In this document: piece by piece, positions 43,806-53,889 of the stretch
Position numbering within the stretch: position 1 is the first letter of the stretch
Layout of the letters: the number at the start of each line of letters is the position of its first letter
Assembly (NCBI RefSeq): GCF_015686695.1
Contig: NZ_JADPMR010000001.1
Span: 124,001-188,000, forward strand
DNA from: Vibrio nitrifigilis
GTDB taxonomy: Bacteria > Pseudomonadota > Gammaproteobacteria > Enterobacterales > Vibrionaceae
Direction of reading: 5' to 3'
DNA: 64,000 nucleotides
Notes under the pieces: model-generated
What the model was told of the DNA's origin: nothing
What the model saw: the letters and a program-made list of their open reading frames with translations, nothing else
Database searches by the model: none
Translations under genes and position numbers: made by a program

Positions 43806-45812
43806 TTAACCGTTATGGCTATTAGCGATTGTTGATAATTTATCAATTAGAGTAATTTCTTCTTCAATCACATTAATACGTTCGTGAGTTTCATGAGCAC
43901 GTTGAATATCTTGCTCAGCCGTTGCCGCTGTTTGTTCCGAACTTTGCGACATAATAGTTAACTCAGAGCTGAACTTTTCAGAATCGGTTTCAACTTTGCT
44001 CAGTACAGTATTAATGCTATCAATGCCTTTATTAATGTCTGAGATAGAATCCGTCACTTCTTCAATGGTTTCGCCTGTTTCCTGCACACTCGTTTGAGTA
44101 CGTTTTGATAAAGCACGAACCTCATCAGCTACCACAGCAAACCCTCGTCCAGCTTCACCAGCTCGAGCGGCTTCTATGGCTGCGTTCAGAGCTAATAAGT
44201 TCGTTTGCTCCGCAATACCACTGATCGACTGAATGATATTCACAATGCGATCAGCGCTGTCTTTCAGCTTATCCATACCTTGCATTAAGTTCTGCCGCTG
44301 AGACTGCTGCTGAGCAATCTGAGTCATAAAGGCTTGGAATTGACCGCCAAGCTCTTTCTGTTGAGCTGCCGCACTGGAAGCTTGAGAAGCACTGCCTTCT
44401 AACTGCGCAGTTGCCGCTTGTAGCATTGGATGAATCTGACTCATATGACTAATAACACTGGCTTGCAATGTATTAATCTTCTTCGTACTCACTAATCTTG
44501 AATGCAGGTAATAGCTTGCAAATGAAGCCAAATAGAATGGGAAGTTATCCGCATATTCATCGCGAAAATTATCGTTTTCTCCGACTTTAAAGAACGCAAT
44601 AGAGGTCACAGTCTGGTTTTGGTGCAGACCTAGAAACTCCCCAAACGTTGAAAAACCAGAGAGGCAGACCCCGGAAAATGTATCAACTTTGCCAAGACTG
44701 TCAGCATTATTTAAACGCCTTAAAATACAGTCATTGGCCACCATAGCAACAGGCTGACCTGGTTTGCCATCCATAAATCGCTTGTAATCTGACGTCGTCG
44801 TTTGGCTGAAATCTTTGGCTTTAACTAAAAATAGCCGCTCACCAAAAGCAAAATCCCCAAAGAAGCTAATACTGCCATCGGGATTAATCGCCGCGACGGA
44901 GCGAATGAATAGCTCACCATTAATATCAATACCAAAAGAGTACTTACCTAATTTGTCACCCACCTGTTCAGGCCCGCATTTAAAATGACGAGCTAACCAA
45001 TCAACCGGTGACATCAAATCCATACTGTCATCAAGAACAGAATGCAACGTTCGTGTGAATGGGTTGAAATCAACCACATCAAATCCACGCGAAGTGTTCT
45101 CAAAGTTGTGGCTTTTAAATATTCCGTAACGATATTCAGGCGCTATTTTGCTAAAGCAGACGAGCACTCGATTGGCTTGTACTTGTCCATCGAAGGCTAT
45201 TTTGGCACTTTGGAAATCCAACTTACCACCCGCACTTCCCCCAATGAAATAACAGGGGAATTTACGTGTTTTATAGAGTGCTTGGGTAAAGAAATCCTCA
45301 CTTGCAGTCAAACCGTCAAAGTAAGTAAATGCAATTGTATCGTGGCTATCGACCGAAAAAGGCACTCTAATTTTATTAATCTCGCTGGCTATCTTAGCAA
45401 TACGATTTTCAGACTGAGTATATAGATTGCTACCACTGGGCGTTTCATTGTTGAAGAGTGGAATGGAATGAATGGAGAGTTTTTTCAAAAGGCGTTTACT
45501 AAAAGCGTGAACAACAATCCCATCCCAAGTATTTGGGGTGTCGTGATACAACTTAGTACCACCCCCCAGCTCACCCGCGGTCATAATGCCAATCACGTGT
45601 TCAGCAAAAGGTGTTGCTTGTTTCAGCTTACTATTGACTGAACTGAAGTCGCAGTGTGGAGAAATGAAGGCAATAACGAGAGCGGTTCCACCAGCTAAGT
45701 TAAACGGAGCCATACTCGCTTCAGTAATATCCTTGCTGCTTATCGTTTTCGAGATCGACACTTGGGCAGATTCTGCTAACGTCTTTGCTTGTTGATTCTT
45801 TCTAAAAAACAT
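43806..45812 (-). CDS. Soluble FIST-domain methyl-accepting chemotaxis protein
   Basis: About 668 residues without any transmembrane helix. The N-terminal 430 residues form FIST_N and FIST_C sensor domains (EHVIGIMTAGELGG, FPCYFIGGSAGGKLDFQ, YRFGIDINGE-type core), a fold proposed to bind small ligands such as amino acids. The C-terminal part (about 475-668) is an MCP signalling hairpin with the tip QTNLLALNAAIEAARAGEAGRGFAVVADEVR. It lacks HAMP and a CheR-tether pentapeptide. ATG 45812 has GGGGAG upstream; the frame reaches 45830. Confidence 0.9.
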   Translation of the reverse strand: MFFRKNQQAKTLAESAQVSISKTISSKDITEASMAPFNLAGGTALVIAFISPHCDFSSVNSKLKQATPFAEHVIGIMTAGELGGGTKLYHDTPNTWDGIVVHAFSKRLLKKLSIHSIPLFNNETPSGSNLYTQSENRIAKIASEINKIRVPFSVDSHDTIAFTYFDGLTASEDFFTQALYKTRKFPCYFIGGSAGGKLDFQSAKIAFDGQVQANRVLVCFSKIAPEYRYGIFKSHNFENTSRGFDVVDFNPFTRTLHSVLDDSMDLMSPVDWLARHFKCGPEQVGDKLGKYSFGIDINGELFIRSVAAINPDGSISFFGDFAFGERLFLVKAKDFSQTTTSDYKRFMDGKPGQPVAMVANDCILRRLNNADSLGKVDTFSGVCLSGFSTFGEFLGLHQNQTVTSIAFFKVGENDNFRDEYADNFPFYLASFASYYLHSRLVSTKKINTLQASVISHMSQIHPMLQAATAQLEGSASQASSAAAQQKELGGQFQAFMTQIAQQQSQRQNLMQGMDKLKDSADRIVNIIQSISGIAEQTNLLALNAAIEAARAGEAGRGFAVVADEVRALSKRTQTSVQETGETIEEVTDSISDINKGIDSINTVLSKVETDSEKFSSELTIMSQSSEQTAATAEQDIQRAHETHERINVIEEEITLIDKLSTIANSHNG

Positions 45813-45830
45813 CCCGACTCCCCTTAACAC

Positions 45831-46557
45831 AGTAGGTCGCTCTTTACGTTATGAGTATTGTGCATGTGATACATCACTTCACTTTGAGCATAATAGATAA
45901 ATAAGACTTATCCTGTGTGGGGGTAATTTTTTATACTCTAGAGATATAATTTTCACTCAAGCTGTTAACGGGATCTCATCTACTTCCTATCGATCAGCGA
46001 AAAACATACACATTTATGAGTCTTACTGCATTTTTATACTTAACTCACCTAAAGCTTCTGTTTCAGCAACAATGTATTTGTTCTTAGTCACTGATTTGAA
46101 AATAGAGTCGTCGTGCAAGAAAACGATCACTTCCATTTATTCTAATATAAGTTCGCAATATCGTTCGGATAAGAATAATTTACTAACAAAGCGTTAACCA
46201 GCCTCATAAGCGACTAAATAGCGTCAAACGACAGCTTTCAACCGATAAAAAATGGTAGAAATCAGCATATCATCCCAATCAAATTTTATTTTCTAGATAT
46301 AAACCCCAAAAATAAAGTCACAGATAAATAGTTTAGCTAGCTTAATGCTGGTAATACAATATATCACTTCAAATTAACTCAAAAGCACAATATATAGATA
46401 AAAACCATTCCCATTGATACTTTAAATACTCTAGTATGTGGCACGAAAAACATAATAATCAAAATAATCAAATCGCTTAAATGGGTTCATATAGCAGGAT
46501 TGATCTGCCTATAACCGTAATTTAAGTATAAAACACAACAAACAGGGATAATTCTAC
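45831..46557. other. Long AT-rich intergenic region
   Basis: About 730 nt between divergent FIST-MCP and AGCS genes. A 37-codon open frame lies on the minus strand (46023-46136); otherwise only promoter-like AT-rich sequence is seen. Confidence 0.5.
46023..46136 (-). CDS. Possible 37-residue small protein
   Basis: ATG to TAA frame encoding an acidic/amphipathic peptide beginning MEVIVFLHDDSIFKSV and ending ELSIKMQ. Codon use looks protein-like in an otherwise AT-rich noncoding region and an ordered alpha/beta pattern is visible. The ribosome site (TTAGAATAA) is weak. No family recognised; it may be a remnant. Confidence 0.35.
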   Translation of the reverse strand: MEVIVFLHDDSIFKSVTKNKYIVAETEALGELSIKMQ

Positions 46558-48111
46558 ATGCAGTCATTTGTGGATTTTTTAAATGGTATTATTTGGAGCC
46601 CAGCGCTTATTTATTTGTGCTTGGGCGCAGGGTTGTTTTACTCGATTTTGACGCGTTTTGTTCAAGTTCGTCACTTCTTCGAAATGTGGCGCTTACTTTT
46701 CTCAGGTAAAAGTTCAACCAAAGGTATCTCTTCCTTCCAGGCACTCGCTGTTTCTTTATCAGGTAGGGTCGGAACAGGTAATATCGCAGGCGTTGCGGCA
46801 GCCATTGGTTTTGGTGGCCCTGGCGCAGTATTTTGGATGTGGGTTGTTGCTTTCTTCGGCGCGGCAACCTCTTATGCTGAATCGACCTTAGCGCAAATCT
46901 ATAAAGAAGAAGATAATGGCGAGTTTCGCGGTGGTCCAGCCTATTACATCGAAAAAGCGATGGGACAAAAGTGGTATGCATGGATTTTCGCTATCGCAAC
47001 CATCTTTGCTTGTGGTGTGTTACTTCCTGGAGTTCAGTCGAACAGCATCGGCAATGCCGTAGAATCTGCGTTCGGTTCAGGTGGCATGATTGAAACCGCT
47101 ATTGGTACATTCAGTTTCGCTAAGATCCTCACAGGCACACTGATTTCTATTCTACTGGGCTTTATCATTTTTGGTGGTGTAAAGCGCATTGCGAGCTTCA
47201 CTCAAGTCGTTGTGCCATTTATGGCATTAGCCTACATCATTACCGCTTTTGTTATCATTCTTCTGAATATCGGCCAAGTACCACATGTGTTTGGTTTGAT
47301 TATCAGCGATGCCTTTAGCCCAATGGCTGGCTTAGGTGCAGCTATCGGTTGGGGGGTAAAACGTGGGGTTTACTCTAACGAAGCAGGCCAAGGTACAGGC
47401 CCTCACGCGGCAGCAGCAGCTAACGTCGAGCACCCAGCACAACAAGGCTTAGTACAATCTTTCTCTATCTACATCGATACATTGTTAGTTTGTTCTGCGA
47501 CAGCATTTATGATTCTTATCACAGGCGCTTACAATGTGAGTGGCCCAGAAGGAACCTTCCTAGTACAAAATGTGGCAGCGAATATTTCACCCAATGGTCC
47601 GGTATTTACCCAACTAGCGATTGAAACTGCCCTACCTGGCGTGGGTAAAATCTTCGTCGCATTTGCACTGTTCTTTTTCGCCTTTACTACTATTTTGGCT
47701 TACTACTACATTGCAGAAACAAATATCGCCTACATTCGTCGTACGTTCAAAACAGAAGCTCTAGGCTTTTTGTTGAAAGTGGTACTTTTAGCTGCCGCAT
47801 TTTATGGCACAGTAAAAACCGCTAACCTAGCTTGGGCAATGGGTGATATCGGTGTGGGCTTAATGGCTTGGCTAAATATCGTTGGTATTTTAACGATCTT
47901 CTTCTTGGCAAAACCGACCATGCTGGTGCTTAAAGATTATGAACGTCAGCAAGCAGAAGGCGTTGATGAATACCTTTTTGATCCCAAAGCATTGGGGATT
48001 AAAAATGCGACCTATTGGGAAGAAAGATACCAACGAAAAACCGCGCAAACTAACGAGTATGAAACATCAGATCAATGGGCACCTAATCAAGCACTCTCAG
48101 CAGAGTCCTAA
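46558..48111 (+). CDS. AGCS-family sodium:alanine/glycine symporter
   Basis: A 517-residue AGCS transporter with about eleven membrane helices. Diagnostic blocks are SFQALAVSLSGRVGTGNIAGVA, GAVFWMWVVAFFGAATSYAES, FRGGPAYYIEKAMG, GLGAAIGWGVKRGVYSNEAGQGTGPHAAAAA and FFFAFTTILAYYYIAE. It probably imports alanine or glycine with sodium; the substrate cannot be fixed from sequence. Monocistronic, with a strong terminator. Confidence 0.93.
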   Translation: MQSFVDFLNGIIWSPALIYLCLGAGLFYSILTRFVQVRHFFEMWRLLFSGKSSTKGISSFQALAVSLSGRVGTGNIAGVAAAIGFGGPGAVFWMWVVAFFGAATSYAESTLAQIYKEEDNGEFRGGPAYYIEKAMGQKWYAWIFAIATIFACGVLLPGVQSNSIGNAVESAFGSGGMIETAIGTFSFAKILTGTLISILLGFIIFGGVKRIASFTQVVVPFMALAYIITAFVIILLNIGQVPHVFGLIISDAFSPMAGLGAAIGWGVKRGVYSNEAGQGTGPHAAAAANVEHPAQQGLVQSFSIYIDTLLVCSATAFMILITGAYNVSGPEGTFLVQNVAANISPNGPVFTQLAIETALPGVGKIFVAFALFFFAFTTILAYYYIAETNIAYIRRTFKTEALGFLLKVVLLAAAFYGTVKTANLAWAMGDIGVGLMAWLNIVGILTIFFLAKPTMLVLKDYERQQAEGVDEYLFDPKALGIKNATYWEERYQRKTAQTNEYETSDQWAPNQALSAES

Positions 48112-48133
48112 GGTTTCCATCTCTTAAATACAT

Positions 48134-48161
48134 AAAAAGGTTAGCATTCGCTAACCTTTTT
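48134..48161. terminator. Bidirectional terminator, AGCS/BASS genes
   Basis: A 12-bp stem AAAAAGGTTAGC/GCTAACCTTTTT with loop ATTC and flanking A and T runs, between convergent genes. Confidence 0.92.
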
Positions 48162-48214
48162 TTATTTCAAATCTAGATGAGAAAGAAAATCGAATGTTGC
48201 CGAAAGAAGCTCAA

Positions 48215-49162
48215 TTAAGCTTGAGCTTCTGCTTTCGAGTTTTCATCACTACCTTCTAAAGGTTTCTTCGCCCAATAACCAGCCAAAATAGAACCTGATA
48301 GGTTGTGCCATACAGAGAATAATGTTCCTGCTACTGCAGATGCTGGAGTAAAGAATTTCATCGCTAACGCAGTCGCCAGACCTGAATTTTGCAGGCCAAC
48401 TTCAAAAGCGACGGTGCGGCATGTACGTTCTTCAAAACCAACTAAACGGCAAATCCAGTAACCTAATGTTAAACCGATACTGTTATGCAATATAACCGCA
48501 ACAGCGACAATAGGACCAATTTGAGTTAGCTGATGTGAATTTAACGCCACCACAATCGCAATGATTGAAACGATAGCGAGCATAGAAATTAATGGCAGTA
48601 CAGGCTCCAATTTAGCAGTAAAAGAGTGAGCTAACCGATTGACTAAAATCCCAATAGCAACTGGAACTAATACAATTTTCACTAGGCTAATCAGCATTCC
48701 CATCACTGGTACATCAACACTCTTACCTGCTAATGCTTCGACGAGAAGCGGGGTAACCACCACCCCTAATAAGGTTGAAATAGCCGTCATGGTAATAGAA
48801 AGCGCAACGTCCCCTTTCGATAAGTAACACATCACATTCGATGAAGTTCCACCAGCAACACTACCAACCAACACCATGCCAACCGTTAGCATCGGATTAA
48901 ACTGTAATAGTGTACTAACTAAAAGAGCCGCGAGAGGCATGATGCTAAATTGCAGAACAAGCCCCACCCCAATTGCTTTTTTATTTTTCACAACATTAAG
49001 AAAATCTTTTGGCTGCAGGGTTAATCCCATTGCCAGCATAATGACGGTTAATAGTGGGACAATGTCTGATTTGAATCCTGTAAACCAGCTCGGTTGCCAG
49101 AAAGCGCAAAGTGAGCAAAGTACGGCCCATAGAGGGAAAAGATTAGTGATAGTCCTTAACAT
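48215..49162 (-). CDS. BASS-family sodium-dependent transporter
   Basis: A 315-residue bile acid:sodium symporter family protein with nine or ten helices. Family features are LLTVIMLAMGLTLQPKDF, LVLQFSIMPLAALLV, the Asn/Ser-rich GSVAGGTSSNVMCYLSKGD loop and EVGLQNSGLATALA. Bacterial members carry varied organic anions (for example pantoate-type substrates); bile acid itself is unlikely. AGGA precedes ATG. Confidence 0.9.
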   Translation of the reverse strand: MLRTITNLFPLWAVLCSLCAFWQPSWFTGFKSDIVPLLTVIMLAMGLTLQPKDFLNVVKNKKAIGVGLVLQFSIMPLAALLVSTLLQFNPMLTVGMVLVGSVAGGTSSNVMCYLSKGDVALSITMTAISTLLGVVVTPLLVEALAGKSVDVPVMGMLISLVKIVLVPVAIGILVNRLAHSFTAKLEPVLPLISMLAIVSIIAIVVALNSHQLTQIGPIVAVAVILHNSIGLTLGYWICRLVGFEERTCRTVAFEVGLQNSGLATALAMKFFTPASAVAGTLFSVWHNLSGSILAGYWAKKPLEGSDENSKAEAQA

Positions 49163-49592
49163 GATACATTCCTGTCGCTTGTTTAGGCAGAGGAGACCAA
49201 ATGAATACCCCTAATCAACGGCAGTTTTTATCGGTATTCGCATCCCTGCACAACAAGTGTGTTTGTTGTTTAATAAATAAAGAAGTGCCTAGATTCCACT
49301 CTTCCATTCCCTGTCAACCAGCAACTAAAAATGCCGATTAACTGGAACTATGTCTAACAATATTAAGCTTCTCGTTAAACTTAATATTGTGACTAAAGAG
49401 CAGAGAAAATAACCATCAACGGCTGATGTCAGCTCCTTGCTGAACACTTCAAAGGTGATCGCCTTAACACTACCGCGTTTTGTTTAAATTAACACCTAGT
49501 TTTTTACACTTACCCAACAGATCAGAACAGGTCATACCAACAAAAAAGCCAGCAATCATGCTGGCTTTGGTTTCATCAGAGTAATATCGCTA
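49163..49592. other. Intergenic region between BASS gene and satP
   Basis: About 430 nt without a gene. It contains the upstream region of the BASS gene and the satP terminator at 49542. Confidence 0.5.
49542..49568 (-). terminator. Terminator after satP
   Basis: Stem AAAGCCAGCA/TGCTGGCTTT with a 4-nt loop, followed on the minus strand by a T-run. Confidence 0.9.
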
Positions 49593-50183
49593 TTAATGTG
49601 CTGCAGCTACGTTTACTTGAGCATTTTTCTTAGCGCCCACAGGCAATACTTCACGACCGTATTCATTATTTAGAACACTTGCCATTGCAAAGTAGATTGC
49701 ACTTAAACCACAGAAGATACCTTCAAAACCAGCGATGTGGCCGATAGTTTCGTTACCAGTAAACGCGTGAGCAGCAAGCAGTGCAAATAGAATAGTCAAT
49801 GAACCAAATACCACTTGCTTCGCCACTGGGTAACATAAAGAGCCAATGAACATAAAGCCAGTAAATAATCCCCAAAGCGCTAAGTACCAACCCATGAATG
49901 ATGCAGGGCTAGCAGGAAAACCCATTTTTGGTAATGCAATCAAACCAACCAAGGTTAACCAAAATAGGCCGTAAGAAGTAAACGCCGTCGTACCAAATGT
50001 ATCACCACGTTTGTAACACATGATGCCAACAATAACTTGTCCCAAACCACCGTAGAAGATACCCATAGCAAGGATCATTGAATCTAATGCAAAAAACCCT
50101 GCGTTGTGTAAGTTAAGTAAGACTGTAGTCATACCAAAACCCATTAATCCTAACGGAGCTGGGTTCGCTAATTTTGTCGACAT
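49593..50183 (-). CDS. satP: Acetate/succinate transporter SatP (AceTr family)
   Basis: A 196-residue GPR1/FUN34/YaaH-family protein with six helices. The signature NPAPLGLMGFGMTT is at the N-terminus, and GIFYGGLGQVIVGIM and GWYLALWGLFTGFMF follow the family. It moves acetate, the end product of citrate fermentation, but no operon link to the cit genes is seen. Confidence 0.93.
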   Translation of the reverse strand: MSTKLANPAPLGLMGFGMTTVLLNLHNAGFFALDSMILAMGIFYGGLGQVIVGIMCYKRGDTFGTTAFTSYGLFWLTLVGLIALPKMGFPASPASFMGWYLALWGLFTGFMFIGSLCYPVAKQVVFGSLTILFALLAAHAFTGNETIGHIAGFEGIFCGLSAIYFAMASVLNNEYGREVLPVGAKKNAQVNVAAAH

Positions 50184-50518
50184 TCTGAATATCCTGAAGT
50201 AATAAAAATAATAATAAAGCGCGGATTGTAATGAAGCTTTGGATAAAAGATAGCTAGCAAAAATGAAATGTTAGATACAAATATTGATGTTATGAATGTG
50301 TATTTGATATGTCTAGGTTTAGTGACGTTTCATTCTGTTTTTAAACGCAAATTTTCACCATATTCACGCCATGACTCGATACATAAATTGAGCGTAGAAA
50401 TAGGCTTGTTGCTTACACTCTGTAATCCTACATTTTGAGGTCATTTGGATATACAGAAATAAAAAAACCCCAGACTTTCGTCTGAGGTTTATATCTATTC
50501 ATCAAGTGCTGAGGAGGA
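50184..50518. other. Intergenic region between satP and guaA
   Basis: About 335 nt; it holds the satP promoter region and the guaA terminator. Nothing else recognised. Confidence 0.5.
50465..50490 (-). terminator. Terminator after guaA
   Basis: Stem AAACCCCAGAC/GTCTGAGGTTT with one mismatch and a 4-nt loop, followed on the minus strand by a T-run. Confidence 0.85.
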
Positions 50519-52096
50519 TTATTCCCACTCGATAGTTGCTGGTGGCTTACCAGAAATATCGTAAACAACACGTGAAATGCCATCAACTTCGTTAATGATA
50601 CGGTTAGAAACCTTACCTAGGAAGTCGTATGGTAGGTGTGCCCAATGCGCAGTCATAAAGTCGATAGTTTCTACCGCACGTAGCGATACAACCCAATCGT
50701 ATTTACGACCATCACCCATTACGCCAACAGAGCGTACTGGTAGGAACACAGTAAATGCTTGCGATACTTTGTTGTAAAGATCAGCTGCGTGAAGCTCTTC
50801 AATAAAGATAGCGTCAGCACGACGTAGCAAGTCACAGTATTCTTTCTTCACTTCACCAAGAACACGCACACCTAGACCAGGCCCAGGGAATGGGTGACGG
50901 TAAAGCATGTCGTATGGAAGACCCAGTTCTAGACCTATCTTACGTACTTCATCTTTGAACAACTCACGTAGAGGTTCAACCAAGCCCATTTCCATATCGT
51001 CTGGCAGACCGCCAACATTATGGTGAGACTTGATGACGTGCGCTTTACCCGTTTTAGATGCTGCAGATTCGATAACGTCAGGGTAGATAGTACCTTGAGC
51101 AAGCCATTTAGCATTCTTAAGTTTGCTTGACTCTTCATCGAATACTTCAACGAAAACTCGACCGATGGTTTTACGTTTTGCTTCTGGTTCATCGATGCCA
51201 GCTAGTGCATCAAGGAAGCGAGCTTCAGCATCGACTTTGATGATGTTCAGACCGAACTTATCACCAAACATGTCCATAACTTGTTGACCTTCGTTCAAAC
51301 GAAGCAAGCCGTTATCTACGAATACACAAGTCAATTTATCGCCAATTGCTTGGTGAACAAGCATTGCCACAACTGATGAATCAACACCACCAGAAAGACC
51401 TAGAATGACTTCATCGTCGCCCACTTGCTCTTTAATGCGAGCAACGGCATCTTCAATGATAGAAGCTGAAGTCCATAGACGATCACAACCACATGCGCCC
51501 ATTACAAAGTTTTCTAGCATTTTCATGCCTTGCTTTGAGTGAGTCACTTCTGGGTGGAACTGTACGCCGTAGTATTTTTTATCTTCGTTTGCCATCGCTG
51601 CGTATGGGCAAGTATCAGTAGTACCGATAGTTACGAAGTCTGAAGGGATCTCAACCACTTTATCGCCGTGGCTCATCCAAACATCAAGAAGAGGGCTGCC
51701 ATCTTCGGCTAATGCATCTTGTAGACCAGCAAACAGTGCAGACTCAGCAGTCACTTTTACTTGAGCATAACCGAATTCACGTTCTTTAGAACCGGCTACT
51801 TTACCGCCCAGCTGCTCAGCCATTGTTTGCATTCCGTAGCAAACACCCAACACTGGCACACCTGAATCAAATACATATTGAGGAGCACGTGGTGAGTTTT
51901 CTTCGGTAACACTTTCCGGACCACCAGAAAGAATAATACCATCAGGATTAAATTCGCGGATGTCCGCTTCTTCTACATCCCAGCTCCATAGTTCACAGTA
52001 AACACCAATTTCACGTACGCGACGTGCAACAAGTTGAGTGTATTGTGAGCCAAAGTCTAGAATTAGAATACGTTGGTCATGAATGTTCTTAGTCAT
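50519..52096 (-). CDS. guaA: GMP synthase (glutamine-hydrolysing)
   Basis: A 525-residue enzyme converting XMP, ATP and glutamine to GMP. The N-terminal class I amidotransferase has LDFGSQYTQLVARRVRE, catalytic Cys in VLGVCYGMQ and His/Glu in GVQFHPEVTH. The ATP-pyrophosphatase domain has LSGGVDSSV. The C-terminal dimerisation domain ends in KPPATIEWE. Second gene of guaBA, 121 nt after guaB. Confidence 0.99.
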   Translation of the reverse strand: MTKNIHDQRILILDFGSQYTQLVARRVREIGVYCELWSWDVEEADIREFNPDGIILSGGPESVTEENSPRAPQYVFDSGVPVLGVCYGMQTMAEQLGGKVAGSKEREFGYAQVKVTAESALFAGLQDALAEDGSPLLDVWMSHGDKVVEIPSDFVTIGTTDTCPYAAMANEDKKYYGVQFHPEVTHSKQGMKMLENFVMGACGCDRLWTSASIIEDAVARIKEQVGDDEVILGLSGGVDSSVVAMLVHQAIGDKLTCVFVDNGLLRLNEGQQVMDMFGDKFGLNIIKVDAEARFLDALAGIDEPEAKRKTIGRVFVEVFDEESSKLKNAKWLAQGTIYPDVIESAASKTGKAHVIKSHHNVGGLPDDMEMGLVEPLRELFKDEVRKIGLELGLPYDMLYRHPFPGPGLGVRVLGEVKKEYCDLLRRADAIFIEELHAADLYNKVSQAFTVFLPVRSVGVMGDGRKYDWVVSLRAVETIDFMTAHWAHLPYDFLGKVSNRIINEVDGISRVVYDISGKPPATIEWE

Positions 52097-52128
52097 ATTG
52101 AGCAGTCTTACCAGCTAAGTTTAGAAAC

Positions 52129-52149
52129 GGAGGCGAGTATAACGCCTCC
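52129..52149 (-). other. GC-rich hairpin between guaB and guaA
   Basis: GGAGGCG/CGCCTCC stem with a 7-nt loop, then GTTTCT on the minus strand. It may act as a partial terminator or mRNA processing site within guaBA. Confidence 0.5.
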
Positions 52150-52217
52150 TTCAGAGTCTTCAAGTAAAAAAGCAAACGTTTACCGTCGCTCTTTTACTGG
52201 GCGCGAGTCATTCGCAA

Positions 52218-53678
52218 TTAAGCGCGGTAGTTAGGCGCTTCTTTTGAGATTTGTACGTCGTGAACGTGAGACTCTTTGATACCAGCACCTGAGATACGAA
52301 CGAATTGAGCTTTAGTACGCAGTGCTTCGATATCAGCAGAACCAGTCAGACCCATACAAGAACGTAAACCACCCATTTGTTGGTGTACGATTTCTTTTAG
52401 GCGACCTTTATAAGGAGTACGACCTTCGATACCTTCTGGAACAAGTTTGTCAGCAGCGTTATCAGTTTGGAAGTAACGATCTGAAGAACCTTTAGACATT
52501 GCACCAAGAGAACCCATACCACGGTATGCTTTGTAAGAACGGCCTTGGAACAAGATAACTTCGCCAGGTGCTTCTTCAGTACCAGCAAGCATTGAACCAA
52601 CCATAACAACAGAAGCGCCTGCAGCAATCGCTTTAGAAATATCGCCAGAGAAGCGAATACCACCATCAGCAATGACTGGAATACCATACTCATCAGCAAC
52701 GGCAGCCGCATCAGCAACAGCAGTTACCTGAGGAACACCTACACCTGTTACGATACGAGTAGTACAGATAGAACCAGGGCCGATCCCCACTTTAACTGCG
52801 CTAACACCTGCATCGATCAGTGCACGAGCACCTTCTGCAGTTGCTACGTTACCGCCAATGATGTCCAAATCTGGGAATGCAGCACGAGTTTCACGAATAC
52901 GTTGTAGAACGCCTTCAGAGTGACCGTGTGAAGAGTCGATAAGTAGTACGTCAACACCAGCTTCAACAAGTGCAGCAACGCGTTCTTCATTACCAGCACC
53001 AGCACCAACAGCTGCACCAACACGTAGACGACCATGTTCATCTTTACATGCGTTCGGTTTACGTTCAGCTTTATGGAAATCTTTCGCAGTGATCATGCCT
53101 TTCAGTTGGAATTCTTCGTTCACAACAAGTACTTTCTCTACGCGAGCACGGTGCATGCGTTCTTGAACTTCTTCGCGAGAAGCACCTTCAGGTACAGTTG
53201 CTAGACGATCTTTAGGCGTCATCACAACAGAAACTTGTTTAGTTAAGTCAGTAACGAAGCGAACGTCACGGCCAGTGATGATACCCACTAATTCGTTGTT
53301 TTCAGTCACAACAGGGAAACCAGCAAAACCATGCTTTTCAGTCAATGCTTTCACATCGCTGATTGTTGCTTCTGGGCGAACAGTTACAGGCTTAGCAACC
53401 ACACCAGCTTCAAAGATTTTCACACGGTGAACTTCTTCAGCTTGCTGCTCAATAGACATGTTTTTATGGATGAAACCAATGCCACCTTCTTGCGCAAGAG
53501 CAATGGCAAGGCGAGCCTCTGTCACTGTGTCCATAGATGCTGAGATCATAGGAATGTTCAGCGAAATGTTTTTAGTCAGGCGAGTGCGAAGATCGGCTGT
53601 GTTAGGTAGGACAGTAGAGTGTGCTGGGACGAGTAAAACGTCGTCAAAAGTCAAAGCTTCTTTTGCGATTCGTAGCAT
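52218..53678 (-). CDS. guaB: IMP dehydrogenase
   Basis: A 486-residue enzyme oxidising IMP to XMP with NAD, the first step to GMP. A TIM barrel with the active-site loop GIGPGSICTTRIVTG (catalytic Cys near 304) contains an inserted pair of CBS domains (VKALTEKHGFAGFPVV, MTPKDRL). The flap block KGSSDRYFQ is present. The start is ATG 53678 (MLRIAKEALTFDDVLLVP), matching E. coli; an in-frame codon two positions upstream is less likely. Confidence 0.99.
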   Translation of the reverse strand: MLRIAKEALTFDDVLLVPAHSTVLPNTADLRTRLTKNISLNIPMISASMDTVTEARLAIALAQEGGIGFIHKNMSIEQQAEEVHRVKIFEAGVVAKPVTVRPEATISDVKALTEKHGFAGFPVVTENNELVGIITGRDVRFVTDLTKQVSVVMTPKDRLATVPEGASREEVQERMHRARVEKVLVVNEEFQLKGMITAKDFHKAERKPNACKDEHGRLRVGAAVGAGAGNEERVAALVEAGVDVLLIDSSHGHSEGVLQRIRETRAAFPDLDIIGGNVATAEGARALIDAGVSAVKVGIGPGSICTTRIVTGVGVPQVTAVADAAAVADEYGIPVIADGGIRFSGDISKAIAAGASVVMVGSMLAGTEEAPGEVILFQGRSYKAYRGMGSLGAMSKGSSDRYFQTDNAADKLVPEGIEGRTPYKGRLKEIVHQQMGGLRSCMGLTGSADIEALRTKAQFVRISGAGIKESHVHDVQISKEAPNYRA

Positions 53679-53889
53679 TTGCAATATCTCACAACATTAG
53701 GCGTTAAAAGTAAAAAAATCCGCTTCATCGTTTCGCATAATAAAGGGATTCATATTTGATATTGCGAAGGGATTATACGCCCAGAAGATGAGCTTTACCA
53801 CACATTTTTTTAATTTTTATTTGCAATCCCCCCCTTGATATGTATTATATTGCCGCTAACTTCCATACTCACGTCTCGGAATATTAGTC

